Shown here in pieces: positions 25,201 through 32,135 of a stretch of DNA of 53,282 nt. Location of the stretch: NCBI GenBank assembly GCA_024763175.1, contig JANTGA010000002.1:1-53282 (forward strand). The letters run 5' to 3'. The notes beneath the pieces were generated by a model. That model did not search any database. It saw nothing but the letters and a program-made list of their open reading frames with translations, and had not been told where the DNA came from. How positions within the stretch are numbered: position 1 is the stretch's first letter; each line of letters begins with the position of its first letter. The position numbers and the translations under genes were made by a program. This DNA is from Sulfurovum sp. (lineage in GTDB: Bacteria; Campylobacterota; Campylobacteria; Campylobacterales; Sulfurovaceae).

Positions 25201-25744
25201 GAATGTCGATGCCAATGCCGATAGAGAGCCATTGGCTGATGTGATTGGCAGGGCGACCAATATATTCTCTTTTCCTAGGCAAAACAGAAAACCCTATCGA
25301 GCTTTGAGTGACTTCTTTCGGCATGACAGACATGACGTGATCGCCTTGACCTGTGTGAGCGCAGGACCGAAGTTTTCTCTCTACGAAAAAGAGCTCTACG
25401 ATGCGGGGAAGTATCTCGAATACAATATGGTGCATGGTTTCTCTGTGGAGTTGGCAGAAGCTTTGGCAGAAGTGGCTCACAAGCAAATTCGCTTGGACCT
25501 GGGTATCGCCAGTGAAGACGAAGGGCATACATTGCGTGATGTCAGAATGAACCGTTATCAGGGGTCCAGATACTCATTTGGTTACCCAGCCTGTCCAGAT
25601 CTGGAGCAGAGCAAAATTATCTTTGATCTGCTCAAGCCTGAAGAGTTCGGGATAGAGCTGAGCGAAACTTTCCAGATACACCCAGAGCAGAGCACAACAG
25701 CACTGGTGGTGCATCATCGGGAAGCGACTTATTATTCGGTGTAG
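22235..25744 (+). CDS. metH: Cobalamin-dependent methionine synthase
   Basis: The 1169-residue protein holds all four MetH modules. The homocysteine domain opens with LVIDGAMGTQIQDL and has zinc cysteines in GFNCGTGP and GGCCGTTP, near residues 230-300. The folate domain includes ERSNATGSKAFREL and DVNVEFAGRDG. The B12 domain has GDVHDVGKN, axial His about residue 732. The activation domain ends with RYSFGYPACPDLEQ. It methylates homocysteine with methyl-tetrahydrofolate. The TTG at 22235 has AAGGA nine bases upstream; the ATG at 22241 would be 15 bases away, so TTG may be the true start. No cobalamin or SAM riboswitch is evident upstream. Confidence 0.97.
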   Translation: MTMKKKIEQLLEKHILVIDGAMGTQIQDLDVPAEAWVDAKGNDQEGCNELLNDTAPELIGRIHKRYAMAGADLLKTNTFGTMPWVLDEYQMGERAYELSKKGAELVKTVCEAYAAEGVSKFVLGSIGPGTKLPSLGHIHYDEMFEGYKLCALGLIDGGCDIFLLETCQDPLQIKAALHACESANQERGVDLPIMVSVTIELSGSMLIGTDAATIVTILEPFDLLSLGFNCGTGPDQVKKHLKTLSELCDIPISVHANAGLPQNRGGYTYYPMGPDEFTAKQLEFTDFDGVSFLGGCCGTTPQHIQALKRAVSAIVPKKPTGSIEPSIASLFNSTALFQEPAPLLIGERSNATGSKAFRELIIAGDYEGTLTVGQAQVRDGAHCLDVNVEFAGRDGATDMAAVMELYNQKIPLPLMPDATRVNTMEAALKCIGGKPIINSVNLEDGEEKLDAICRLAKKYGTALVCLTIDEKGMAKTTEEKLNVAERIYDLCVNRHGIDPRNLIFDTLTFTVGSGDLEYRDAAIQTLEAIRELHKRHPEVGSTLGLSNISFGLDKNARIYLNSVFLHHCLEAGLTSVIINVKHIVPLARMSEEDRAVCEELLFAPDDNSLFKFIEHFSDKTVEDDGADEAYEAMTTEEKIAKLLLDGDKERMIPMVEEARKEIDPDKIVNEILIDAMKVVGELFGSGQMQLPFVLQSAETMKATVDYLNPYLTKQEKESDTTLVIGTVKGDVHDVGKNLVDIILSNNGFKVINVGIKTDLETYLEAEREHKVQAIGMSGLLVKSTAVMKDNLEVMAEMGMEIPVLLGGAALTRSFVDDFCRPIYKGPIFYCRDAFDGVIAMGRIEKYNDDPGAGLDTRLAGDMKERVEKVKKEVVIPPFAEIKMPDRSVPIPTPPFWGRRVLQKEDLDLDMVFSWVNQRSVIKMHWGYRSKGMTREAYQKLLSETVYPAFERLKREFVEKDLFDPAILYGYYPCRSNDQELLLFDEEEGWNVDANADREPLADVIGRATNIFSFPRQNRKPYRALSDFFRHDRHDVIALTCVSAGPKFSLYEKELYDAGKYLEYNMVHGFSVELAEALAEVAHKQIRLDLGIASEDEGHTLRDVRMNRYQGSRYSFGYPACPDLEQSKIIFDLLKPEEFGIELSETFQIHPEQSTTALVVHHREATYYSV

Positions 25745-25787
25745 ATTTGGCTGCATATTGTAGGAGCCATGATTATCTATAAAAAAC

Positions 25788-25833
25788 TTGACCAACCAGA
25801 TCAGATAAGGTATAATAGACCAACTATTCGAAT
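25788..25833 (+). promoter_or_regulatory. Sigma-70 promoter with overlapping inverted repeat (first toxin-antitoxin operon)
   Basis: TTGACC (25788-25793) and TATAAT (25811-25816) are separated by 17 bases, close to the consensus. AATAG (25814-25818) and CTATT (25824-25828) form an inverted repeat with a five-base spacer that overlaps the -10 box. ATTCGAAT at 25826-25833 is itself palindromic. This is where an antitoxin repressor would be expected to bind; that binding is inference. Confidence 0.7.
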
Positions 25834-25845
25834 AAAGGATCGGTG

Positions 25846-26079
25846 ATGATAGTGAATATCTCTGATGCAAAAACAAACCTCTCGAAATTGATAGATATGG
25901 TCTATCATGGAGAAAAGGTAGTCATTGCTAAAAATAATCTTCCTATAGCAGATCTTGTTATTCATAAGCCTGCAGGAAAAAGAAAACTGGGTTTGCTCAA
26001 GGGGAAACTGCATATTCCGGATGATATCATGCAAGAAGACGAAGTCATCAATGAGATGTTTTATGGTGAAAGTCTATGA
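25846..26079 (+). CDS. Type II antitoxin, Phd/YefM-like
   Basis: The 77-residue protein (MIVNISDAKTNLSKLIDMVY...) has the Phd/YefM N-terminal pattern, in which a short DNA-binding fold starts with V-x-I-x-x-A-K-x-x-L-S-x-L-I. It then has a KVVIAKNNLPIADLV strand-turn-strand. The C-terminal 30 residues (KLGLLKGKLHIPDDIMQ...) would wrap the toxin. The ATG at 25846 is preferred because AAAGGA lies six bases upstream; a GTG one codon earlier is too close. It overlaps the PIN toxin gene by four bases. Confidence 0.85.
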   Translation: MIVNISDAKTNLSKLIDMVYHGEKVVIAKNNLPIADLVIHKPAGKRKLGLLKGKLHIPDDIMQEDEVINEMFYGESL

Positions 26080-26447
26080 AAGTCATCATAGATACACATA
26101 TCTTTTTATGGGCGATTTCTGAGCCTGACAAGCTTACCACACAAAAGAGGGAAGAGATTGAGAGGCTTTCAAATATTATCTATGTTAGTTCTGTCAGCAT
26201 TGCAGAACTTATGATAAAATCCTCCATTGGAAAACTGCAAATAGACTTTGATCCCTTGGTTGTAGCCAAAGAGAGTGGATTTGAGCTACTTGAATTTTCG
26301 GCAGAAGATGCATTGGCTCTCAAAGAGATGCCTTTCCATCACAGAGACCCTTTTGACAGAATGCTTATCTCGCAAGCCATCAATCGAAAATTTTCTCTTA
26401 TGAGTGATGATGGAAAGTTTAAGAAGTATGGATGTCAGTTGCTTTGA
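26076..26447 (+). CDS. PIN-domain toxin, VapC-like
   Basis: The 123-residue protein is a PIN-domain ribonuclease. The acidic metal site is visible: Asp6 in VIIDTHIFLWAI, a glutamate in VSIAELMIKSS, and aspartates in HHRDPFDRMLISQA and SLMSDDGKF. Such toxins cut specific RNAs unless bound by the antitoxin encoded just upstream. The overlapping ATGA start couples it to the antitoxin. It is similar in pattern to the toxin at 28780-29181 but clearly a different protein. Confidence 0.88.
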   Translation: MKVIIDTHIFLWAISEPDKLTTQKREEIERLSNIIYVSSVSIAELMIKSSIGKLQIDFDPLVVAKESGFELLEFSAEDALALKEMPFHHRDPFDRMLISQAINRKFSLMSDDGKFKKYGCQLL

Positions 26448-26524
26448 TTTTTGACCACCCCTCTTCAATTTAGGCCTTATTGAAAACAAGGACAGTTCAA
26501 TAAGACCAATCATAAGATATCAAC

Positions 26525-27748
26525 TTAAACCTGAGGGATACCGTAGTCCTTTCCGTAGTTTTCCACAACAAAGTCGATATCTTTGTCTCCTCGACCCGAT
26601 AGGTTGATCAGGATCGTGCCGACATCCGGCTCTTGCGCCAGCTTGATCGCATAGGCGACAGCGTGAGATGACTCGATCGCGGGGATGATCCCCTCTTCTC
26701 TGGAGAGTTCGAAGAAGGCATCAATCGCCTCTTTGTCATTGATCGTGGCATAGTTGACACGTCCGAGATCCTTGAGATAGCTGTGCTGCGGTCCGACGGA
26801 GGGGTAGTCCAAGCCGCTGGCGACAGAGTAAACCTCCTGGGGTTCACCCTTTTCATCCTGAAGCATGTAGGATTTGAAGCCATGCATCACGCCCGGTTTG
26901 CCCAGGGTGATCGTGGCGGCATTTTCTCCCGGGATGTCGAGGCTTCTGCCTGCCGGTTCGACACCATGCATCGCAACCTCTTCGTCATTGATAAAGGCAG
27001 TGAAGAGCCCCATGGCATTGGAGCCGCCGCCGACACAGGCGACGAGATTGTCAGGCAGTTTGCCTGTCATTTGCCGGAACTGCTCTCTCGCTTCGACACC
27101 GACGATCGACTGGAAGTCTCTGACCATTCTCGGGAAGGGGTGTGGCCCGACGACAGAACCGATCGCATAGAACTGTGTCACTGGATCACCCAAATACGCT
27201 TCAAAGGCAGCATCGACCGCCTCTTTGAGTGTCTTTCTTCCGTGGGTTGCCGGTATGACATTCGCACCGAGGATATACATCCGTACGACATTGGGGTGCT
27301 CTTTGACCATATCGACTTCACCCATATAGATATCGCACTCCAGTCCGACCAGTGCAGCTGCAGTAGCCAATGCGACACCATGCTGACCGGCTCCTGTTTC
27401 AGCAATCAGTTTTTTCTTTCCCATTCTTTTGGCGAGGAGTGCTTCCCCCAGGCAGTGGTTGATCTTGTGCGCGCCGGTATGGTTGAGGTCTTCGCGTTTC
27501 ATATAGATTTCGGCACCATATTTCTCGGAGAGGTGTTTGGCATAGAAGATCGGGCTGGGACGTCCGACATAGTGCTGATAGAGATCGGTCAACTCTTCAA
27601 GAAATGAGGGGTCTTTGCATATGATTTCATAGGAAGCAGTGATCTCATCCACAATCGCTTGCAGGTCAGGCGGAATGAAGCTCCCCCCATATTCGCCAAA
27701 GTAACCCTTTTCATCCGGGAGGGGACAGTTAAAAATATTTTGCGCCAT
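26525..27748 (-). CDS. trpB: Tryptophan synthase beta chain
   Basis: This PLP enzyme condenses indole and serine to tryptophan. The 407-residue protein has the lysine motif [37 protein letters not shown], the substrate loop [17 protein letters not shown] and the tail [15 protein letters not shown]. The length fits TrpB1, the form that works with TrpA. No trpA lies beside it; the gene is on its own between a toxin-antitoxin locus and two small genes. An AAGGAG precedes the ATG. Confidence 0.96.
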   Translation of the reverse strand: MAQNIFNCPLPDEKGYFGEYGGSFIPPDLQAIVDEITASYEIICKDPSFLEELTDLYQHYVGRPSPIFYAKHLSEKYGAEIYMKREDLNHTGAHKINHCLGEALLAKRMGKKKLIAETGAGQHGVALATAAALVGLECDIYMGEVDMVKEHPNVVRMYILGANVIPATHGRKTLKEAVDAAFEAYLGDPVTQFYAIGSVVGPHPFPRMVRDFQSIVGVEAREQFRQMTGKLPDNLVACVGGGSNAMGLFTAFINDEEVAMHGVEPAGRSLDIPGENAATITLGKPGVMHGFKSYMLQDEKGEPQEVYSVASGLDYPSVGPQHSYLKDLGRVNYATINDKEAIDAFFELSREEGIIPAIESSHAVAYAIKLAQEPDVGTILINLSGRGDKDIDFVVENYGKDYGIPQV

Positions 27749-27802
27749 ACAAACTCCTTTTTGATTATACGTAATTGTTGATTATTGTACTCCAAAAAGC
27801 TT

Positions 27803-27985
27803 TTAAATCCCCTCTATTCGGATCGCATCAAAAGCAATAAGCCGTTCACCGGCAAATCGGAAACTGATTTCAATGGGCCGGCAGCAAACTTCGCAATCTT
27901 CGATATAGCTGCTCTCTTCTTCGGAGGGGTCGAGAACCATCGAGATGCGTTGCCAGCAGTAGGGGCAGGTAAAGAAGTGTTCCAT
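27803..27985 (-). CDS. CPXCG-motif cysteine-rich small protein
   Basis: The 60-residue protein starts MEHFFTCPYCWQRISMVLDP and has a second pair at EDCEVCCRPI. This gives two CxxC pairs as in the small zinc-ribbon family named for its CPxCG-like motif. It ends with FRFAGERLIAFDAIRIE. Zinc binding is likely; the role is unknown. Its ATG shares an A with the stop of the upstream small membrane protein (TAATG), so the two genes are coupled. Confidence 0.82.
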   Translation of the reverse strand: MEHFFTCPYCWQRISMVLDPSEEESSYIEDCEVCCRPIEISFRFAGERLIAFDAIRIEGI

Positions 27986-28215
27986 TAGTTATCCTTGTGG
28001 GTTTTTTTGCGAAAAAGGTTGGCAATACTTTCGGTGATCTTGCATCCGCCGACACTGCATCCTTTGCGTTCCTGAATGGTGACATAGATAGTACGAATGA
28101 GCAAGAGCAAAAAGAGCAGGGCGATGACCCCCTGCAGGAGTCCGGCCGTGGTATTGCCTGCAATGAAATTGGCGATAGAGAAATAGGCCATCACCAAGGT
28201 AACGATAAGACACAT
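27985..28215 (-). CDS. Small membrane protein with two helices
   Basis: The 76-residue protein from ATG 28215 (MCLIVTLVMAYFSIANFIAG...) has two predicted membrane segments (about 1-20 and 25-47). A basic, cysteine-containing tail follows (ERKGCSVGGCKITESI). AGGAAA lies a few bases before this ATG; an in-frame ATG 33 bases upstream lacks a ribosome site. I do not recognise the family. It is co-transcribed with the CPXCG protein. Confidence 0.6.
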   Translation of the reverse strand: MCLIVTLVMAYFSIANFIAGNTTAGLLQGVIALLFLLLLIRTIYVTIQERKGCSVGGCKITESIANLFRKKTHKDN

Positions 28216-28275
28216 GATAGTTTCCTGATAGTTTTGTGATACAATCATAGCTATTATTGCTTAAGGAGTAGACGA

Positions 28276-28371
28276 ATGAAACGAATGATAGCAGGCTTGA
28301 TCACAGGTGCTGTTTCGCTGATGGCAGCAGAGAGAGAGTTCGTTAGCGCAAAGGCTTTTGCTTTTGCGTGA
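28276..28371 (+). pseudogene. Truncated signal-peptide stub
   Basis: A strong AAGGAG at 28263-28268 is followed by ATG and 31 codons (MKRMIAGLITGAVSLMAAER and a short tail). This looks like the start of an exported protein: two basic residues, a hydrophobic core and an AxA-like end. The frame stops at 28371, and no continuation is recognised downstream in any frame. The sequence after it belongs to, or is mixed with, a reverse-transcriptase relic. I read it as the 5' remnant of a gene interrupted by that element. It could instead be a genuine tiny peptide. Confidence 0.4.
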
Positions 28372-28596
28372 ATTAGCAACCAGCTACATATAACTTCCCC
28401 TCGTGAAATACGATCTGACATACTGCCGAACCTGTCGCCACTCAAGTTTAGAATGCAGCTATCTTACTGACCCTCAGACTGATCAATTGTTCGCTTAAGA
28501 AAACTGACCGTCTTGGTAACTAAACCGATCTGCTGACACATCAAAAACTCTCTTTGAAATGATAGCTGATTGCTGTTGAGTATTTGACAATGGTAA

Positions 28597-28707
28597 CCAC
28601 AAAGAGATGCACACCAAGCTATAAGCACTATAGAGAAAAATTTAGCGCATGGATATACAACTGTGATCGACGCGGACTTATCAAAATACTTTGATACCAA
28701 ATCCTAG
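28597..28707 (+). pseudogene. Relic of a group II intron-type reverse transcriptase
   Basis: One open stretch of 36 codons reads PQRDAHQAISTIEKNLAHGY then TTVIDADLSKYFDT before a stop. This matches the conserved RT domain block of group II intron-encoded proteins: (RP)xRxAHxAI, then G-x-x-x-VIDADLSKYFD with the metal-binding aspartates. A TAA directly upstream and a TAG directly after show that it is not a working gene. The rest of the maturase is missing. The surrounding 28372-28779 (over 400 bases) contains no gene; intron RNA domains were not recognised with confidence. A minus-strand frame over 28464-28700 is only its antisense. Confidence 0.75.
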
Positions 28708-28779
28708 TGATAAAAACATACTTTTCTAGTTCCCCCTTGCTGAGATTGCATAGGAGTTCCTATTCGTGTATCATCCATA

Positions 28780-29181
28780 TCACCTCAAAACCTTCAACCC
28801 ATTTGATTCATAATCTTCAAATTTCCCATCATAACTCACCAAAATGGCATCTATAGTGATGCAGTGCCAGATGACGATACGGTCAAAGGGATCTTTATGT
28901 TTGTCATGTTTGGGAAGCTTATAGAAGCTGGCCATTTCGTCTGCTCCTATCTCCTCGATATCCAAACCCATCTTTTGTGCCAACAGCGGAAGCTCATCGG
29001 GCAAAACACCATGAAGTTCCAATTTTCCCAGATGGTATTTGAGCGATATCTCCCAGAAACTGATAGATGTAATCGCTATATGATTTGCCGCATCGCTCAA
29101 AAGCTCAATAATATGATCCGGTATCTTTTTCGGTTCAAAAAGAAGCCATAAAAATACGTGCGTATCAATGACATATTTCAT
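28780..29181 (-). CDS. PIN-domain toxin, VapC-like (second system)
   Basis: The 133-residue PIN-domain protein has Asp6 in VIDTHVFLWLLF, a glutamate in SISFWEISLKYHLGKLEL, and the second acidic cluster in HKDPFDRIVIWH followed by LVSYDGKFEDY. It should be a metal-dependent RNase toxin. Its ATG overlaps the stop of the antitoxin gene by four bases. The PIN motif spacing resembles the 26076 toxin, but the sequences differ through most of their length. Confidence 0.88.
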   Translation of the reverse strand: MKYVIDTHVFLWLLFEPKKIPDHIIELLSDAANHIAITSISFWEISLKYHLGKLELHGVLPDELPLLAQKMGLDIEEIGADEMASFYKLPKHDKHKDPFDRIVIWHCITIDAILVSYDGKFEDYESNGLKVLR

Positions 29182-29423
29182 AGGCCCAAAAGCTCCTCAT
29201 CACTCATCACAAAGTCATCATGCAGTTTGAAGCTTCCTATGCCCTGCAACAGCCCAAAGGTTCTATTTTCCTGCTCTTCAAGTTTTTTATCGTAAGGTAT
29301 GATCATGGCTACTTTTTTGTGTCTTTTGCCATACTCAATAATATATTTTTTACCACTTTCCTGTATTTCGCGCAAAATATTTGAAAAGTCTGATTTCAGT
29401 TCACCCACGCCAATAGAATCCAT
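29178..29423 (-). CDS. Type II antitoxin, Phd/YefM-like (second system)
   Basis: The 81-residue protein (MDSIGVGELKSDFSNILREI...) shows the Phd-type start, with the V-x-E-L-K-x-x-F-S-x-I-L helix, then KKYIIEYGKRHKKVAMIIPYD. The C-terminal FGLLQGIGSFKLHDDFVMSD is a likely toxin-binding tail. AAAGGA precedes the ATG. The operon has a consensus promoter with a perfect palindrome at its -35 box. The stretch from 29473 to 29719 has no supported gene. Confidence 0.82.
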   Translation of the reverse strand: MDSIGVGELKSDFSNILREIQESGKKYIIEYGKRHKKVAMIIPYDKKLEEQENRTFGLLQGIGSFKLHDDFVMSDEELLGL

Positions 29424-29442
29424 TGTCCATCCTTTCTATTCT

Positions 29443-29472
29443 ATTATAGAGCAAACTTGACAAGTTGTCAAG
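29443..29472 (-). promoter_or_regulatory. Consensus promoter with palindromic operator (second toxin-antitoxin operon)
   Basis: Reading on the minus strand, TTGACA (29471-29466) and TATAAT (29448-29443) are exactly consensus and 17 bases apart. The segment 29456-29472 is a perfect inverted repeat, CTTGACAA-C-TTGTCAAG, covering the -35 box. Autorepression by the antitoxin at this site is expected from related systems but not shown here. Confidence 0.8.
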
Positions 29473-29719
29473 TCGTAGATTTTCTCTAGCATTGCTCTCA
29501 AATATGGTTCCTGGAACCAATATTCAACCTAATCTGCTCTTTCTCGCCGTAGCATTGATCATTTTGCGTGCCGATTTTGCCGAGCTGATCCAGTGTCGCT
29601 CTGTATTCTCACCGTTTTGTGAGCATCCTGAAGCTGATAAAAGATAAAATAATCGATAAAAATAGAGCAGTTATGATGATACAGATTTGTGACCGCAAGA
29701 GAGAAGAAGGATAAAAAAG

Positions 29720-30988
29720 ATGACAACGATTATAGAGTATTTCAAAATATTGACGACGATCCCCCATTGCAGCAAAGAAGCAGATAGGCTGATGGAGTAT
29801 CTCGCACACTTCGGCAAGGAGCGAGGCTACGAGGTCGAGATCGACAGTGCGAAAAATATCCTGATCTCCAAAGGGAGACCGGAGCTCTGCCTCCAGGCAC
29901 ACTACGATATGGTTTGTATGGGTAAAGCGCCGCAGATCGAAACATACGAAGAGGAGGGCTGGCTCAAGGCGAAGGACTCCTCTCTGGGTGCGGATAATGG
30001 GATGGCGATCGCGATGATGATGGTGCTGATGGAGGAGGGGAGGGAGCTGGAGTTTCTGCTGACATCGGATGAAGAGATCGGGCTGATCGGGGCCAATGCC
30101 CTTTCGTTTGCGCTACAGTCAAAGTATATGCTCAATCTCGACAGCGAAGAGGAGGCGGAAGTCTATATCGGCTGTGCCGGGGGTGCAGATATCGTCGCGA
30201 CCAAACCCTACGCTGCGTTCAGGGATGCGCGGCCTGCTTATCGTGTCAGTGTGAGCGGACTCCCTGGAGGGCACTCCGGGGTAGATATCGACAAAGGCAT
30301 CCCCAATGCCCTCAAGATACTGGCCGGTTATCTCGATGACAAAAAGATCGGTCTGGTCTCTCTGGAAGGGGGTGAACGACGCAACTCAATCCCTGCCAAA
30401 GCTACCGCTGTCGTCAAGAGTGATACGGTTTTGCAGGGCAATGAAATCGTGCAGGTCGAAGCCATAGAGAGCAGCGAAGCTATCCTCTACGGCGGCGATG
30501 AGATCATTGCATTGATGAAGGGGTTTCGTCATGGGGTGCAGGCGATGAATGAAGCCTTCAAAATACCCGAGCGGAGCATCAACCTCGCGATCGTCTCTAC
30601 GACTGGAGGGATCTGTCGCATCGAAACCAGTGCACGTGCGATGAGTGCCGGGGGCTTGGCACATATCAGTGATGAAACTGTGCAGTTTTTTGAGTCATAC
30701 GGCTATACAGTCAAGATAGAGGATAAATACCCCTCCTGGAAGCCGGAAGTCAACCGCTTCACGGAGATCGTATATGAGAGTGTCAAGGCAGTATTTGGGG
30801 AGAGCAGGATGATGGCGATCCATGCAGGTTTGGAATGCGGCGTGATCAGCCAGAAGTATCCCGCGATGCAGCTGGCATCGATCGGGCCGACGATCCGCTA
30901 TCCGCACTCTACCAGGGAGAAAGTCGGGATCGATTCAGTAGAGAAGAGTTTTTCTGCGTTGAAACGCGTCATAGAAGCCGTTTCTTGA
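29720..30988 (+). CDS. Aminoacyl-histidine dipeptidase, PepD-like (M20 family)
   Basis: The 422-residue zinc peptidase has the M20 metal motifs in order: LCLQAHYDMVCM (His and Asp), DSSLGADNGMAIAM (bridging Asp), and TSDEEIGLIGA (catalytic Glu pair). LNLDSEEEAEVYIGCAGG and the insert-domain motif GLPGGHSGVDIDKG are PepD-specific. IHAGLECGVIS and YPHSTREKVGI follow near the end. It would cut dipeptides such as Xaa-His in the cytoplasm. The length is somewhat below E. coli PepD (485). Confidence 0.9.
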   Translation: MTTIIEYFKILTTIPHCSKEADRLMEYLAHFGKERGYEVEIDSAKNILISKGRPELCLQAHYDMVCMGKAPQIETYEEEGWLKAKDSSLGADNGMAIAMMMVLMEEGRELEFLLTSDEEIGLIGANALSFALQSKYMLNLDSEEEAEVYIGCAGGADIVATKPYAAFRDARPAYRVSVSGLPGGHSGVDIDKGIPNALKILAGYLDDKKIGLVSLEGGERRNSIPAKATAVVKSDTVLQGNEIVQVEAIESSEAILYGGDEIIALMKGFRHGVQAMNEAFKIPERSINLAIVSTTGGICRIETSARAMSAGGLAHISDETVQFFESYGYTVKIEDKYPSWKPEVNRFTEIVYESVKAVFGESRMMAIHAGLECGVISQKYPAMQLASIGPTIRYPHSTREKVGIDSVEKSFSALKRVIEAVS

Positions 30989-31063
30989 AGTTGTTTACCT
31001 GGTTTTTATACACCTCAAAGTCGTAAAGGAATAAAATAACTTTTAAAATTTTTGGAGGTAGTA

Positions 31064-31975
31064 ATGAAAACAGTTTTTAAAGAGTTGAAGTATTTAGAAA
31101 AGCAGGTAAAAGAAGATGAAAAAGCTAAAGAGATCGTTGAAAAGCTGGAGGAGACCTTTGAGTTGCTGCGAAATAAAAGTGCTATTTCTCAGATCGTAGA
31201 GGGCAAACGACTCTCCAAGGTGATTCGTAATATCCAATATGAAAATGATCTGGCTGCACTCCAGGTGGAGTTGATCAAGCTCCAAAACTGGGTTCATGAA
31301 AACAACAAGCGTGTGATGATTATCTTTGAAGGGCGGGATGCGGCAGGAAAGGGCGGTGCGATCAAGCGCTTCACGCAGTATCTCAATCCCAGAAAATTCA
31401 GAGTCGTTGCATTGCCGAAGCCGACAGATGTCGAGACAGGACAGTTCTACTTCCAGCGCTACTTCCAGCATCTTCCCAATGAAGGAGAGATTGTCTTTTT
31501 TGACAGAAGCTGGTATAACCGCGCGATTGTTGAGCCTGTCTTTAAATTTTGTACCGAAGATCAGTATCATCGCTTTATGAAGCAAGTGCCTGAAATCGAA
31601 CATGCTTTGATCGATGACGGGATCATTATGATCAAGTTCTGGTTCTCTATCACCAAAGAAAATCAGGAAAAACGCTTCAAAGAGCGTATGACCAATCCAC
31701 TGAAGCATTGGAAGCTGAGCCCTGTCGATCAGGAAGCACAAAAGATGTGGGACGAAGTAACCTTCTATAAAGAGGAGATGTTCAGTCGAACTCATACCGG
31801 TTTTGCCCCTTGGATCATCGTCGACAGCAATGACAAGAAAAGTGCCAGACTCGAATCAATACGCTATGTCCTCTCACAGCTCCCTTATGAAGGAAGAGAA
31901 AATGCAGAGACCAACCTCCACCACGATCCAGACATCGTCGAGCGCTATCACAGAAATACGCATTCAGAGAGATAG
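31064..31975 (+). CDS. ppk2: Polyphosphate kinase 2
   Basis: PPK2 enzymes move phosphate between polyphosphate and nucleotides. The 303-residue protein has the Walker A-like IFEGRDAAGKGGAIKRF, FYFQRYFQHLP, and the Walker B-like VFFDRSWYNRA. A lid segment, FWFSITKENQEKRFKER, and SPVDQEAQKMWDE follow. A long N-terminal helical region precedes the domain. The ATG at 31064 has GGAGG upstream; a TTG four codons earlier lies inside that site and is rejected. Confidence 0.93.
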   Translation: MKTVFKELKYLEKQVKEDEKAKEIVEKLEETFELLRNKSAISQIVEGKRLSKVIRNIQYENDLAALQVELIKLQNWVHENNKRVMIIFEGRDAAGKGGAIKRFTQYLNPRKFRVVALPKPTDVETGQFYFQRYFQHLPNEGEIVFFDRSWYNRAIVEPVFKFCTEDQYHRFMKQVPEIEHALIDDGIIMIKFWFSITKENQEKRFKERMTNPLKHWKLSPVDQEAQKMWDEVTFYKEEMFSRTHTGFAPWIIVDSNDKKSARLESIRYVLSQLPYEGRENAETNLHHDPDIVERYHRNTHSER

Positions 31976-31988
31976 GCCAGATAAACAA

Positions 31989-32135
31989 AACCCGCAGGGG
32001 CCTCTACGCAGAACCGGACTATTGTACGCTATCCGTAGGGATGCCTCTTGTGGGCACCCAAACACTCCGCACAAATAGTGTTTCAAATCAGAAACCCAGT
32101 ACCATTCGAGGGCAAGCACAAGGGATTGCCCCTAC
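31989..32135 (+). repeat. Dispersed repeat, long form, overlapping the end of nth
   Basis: This block between the convergent ppk2 and nth genes has AAACCCGCAGGGG at its left, unit B at 32035-32059, the ACCCAAACACTCCGCACA and TGTTTCAAATCAGAAAC stretches, and a full unit A at 32110-32135. It is the longer relative of the 19467-19560 copy. B and A face in opposite directions. The CTAC end of unit A contains the complement of the nth TAG stop codon. Confidence 0.78.

Noticed and set aside
28464-28700. A 78-codon minus-strand frame
   Set aside because: It is the antisense of the reverse-transcriptase relic; its VSKYFDKSASITVV part simply mirrors the RT block.
29465-29647. A 60-codon plus-strand frame after the second toxin-antitoxin promoter
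   Set aside because: No ribosome site, no conserved-looking pattern, and it starts within the palindromic operator.
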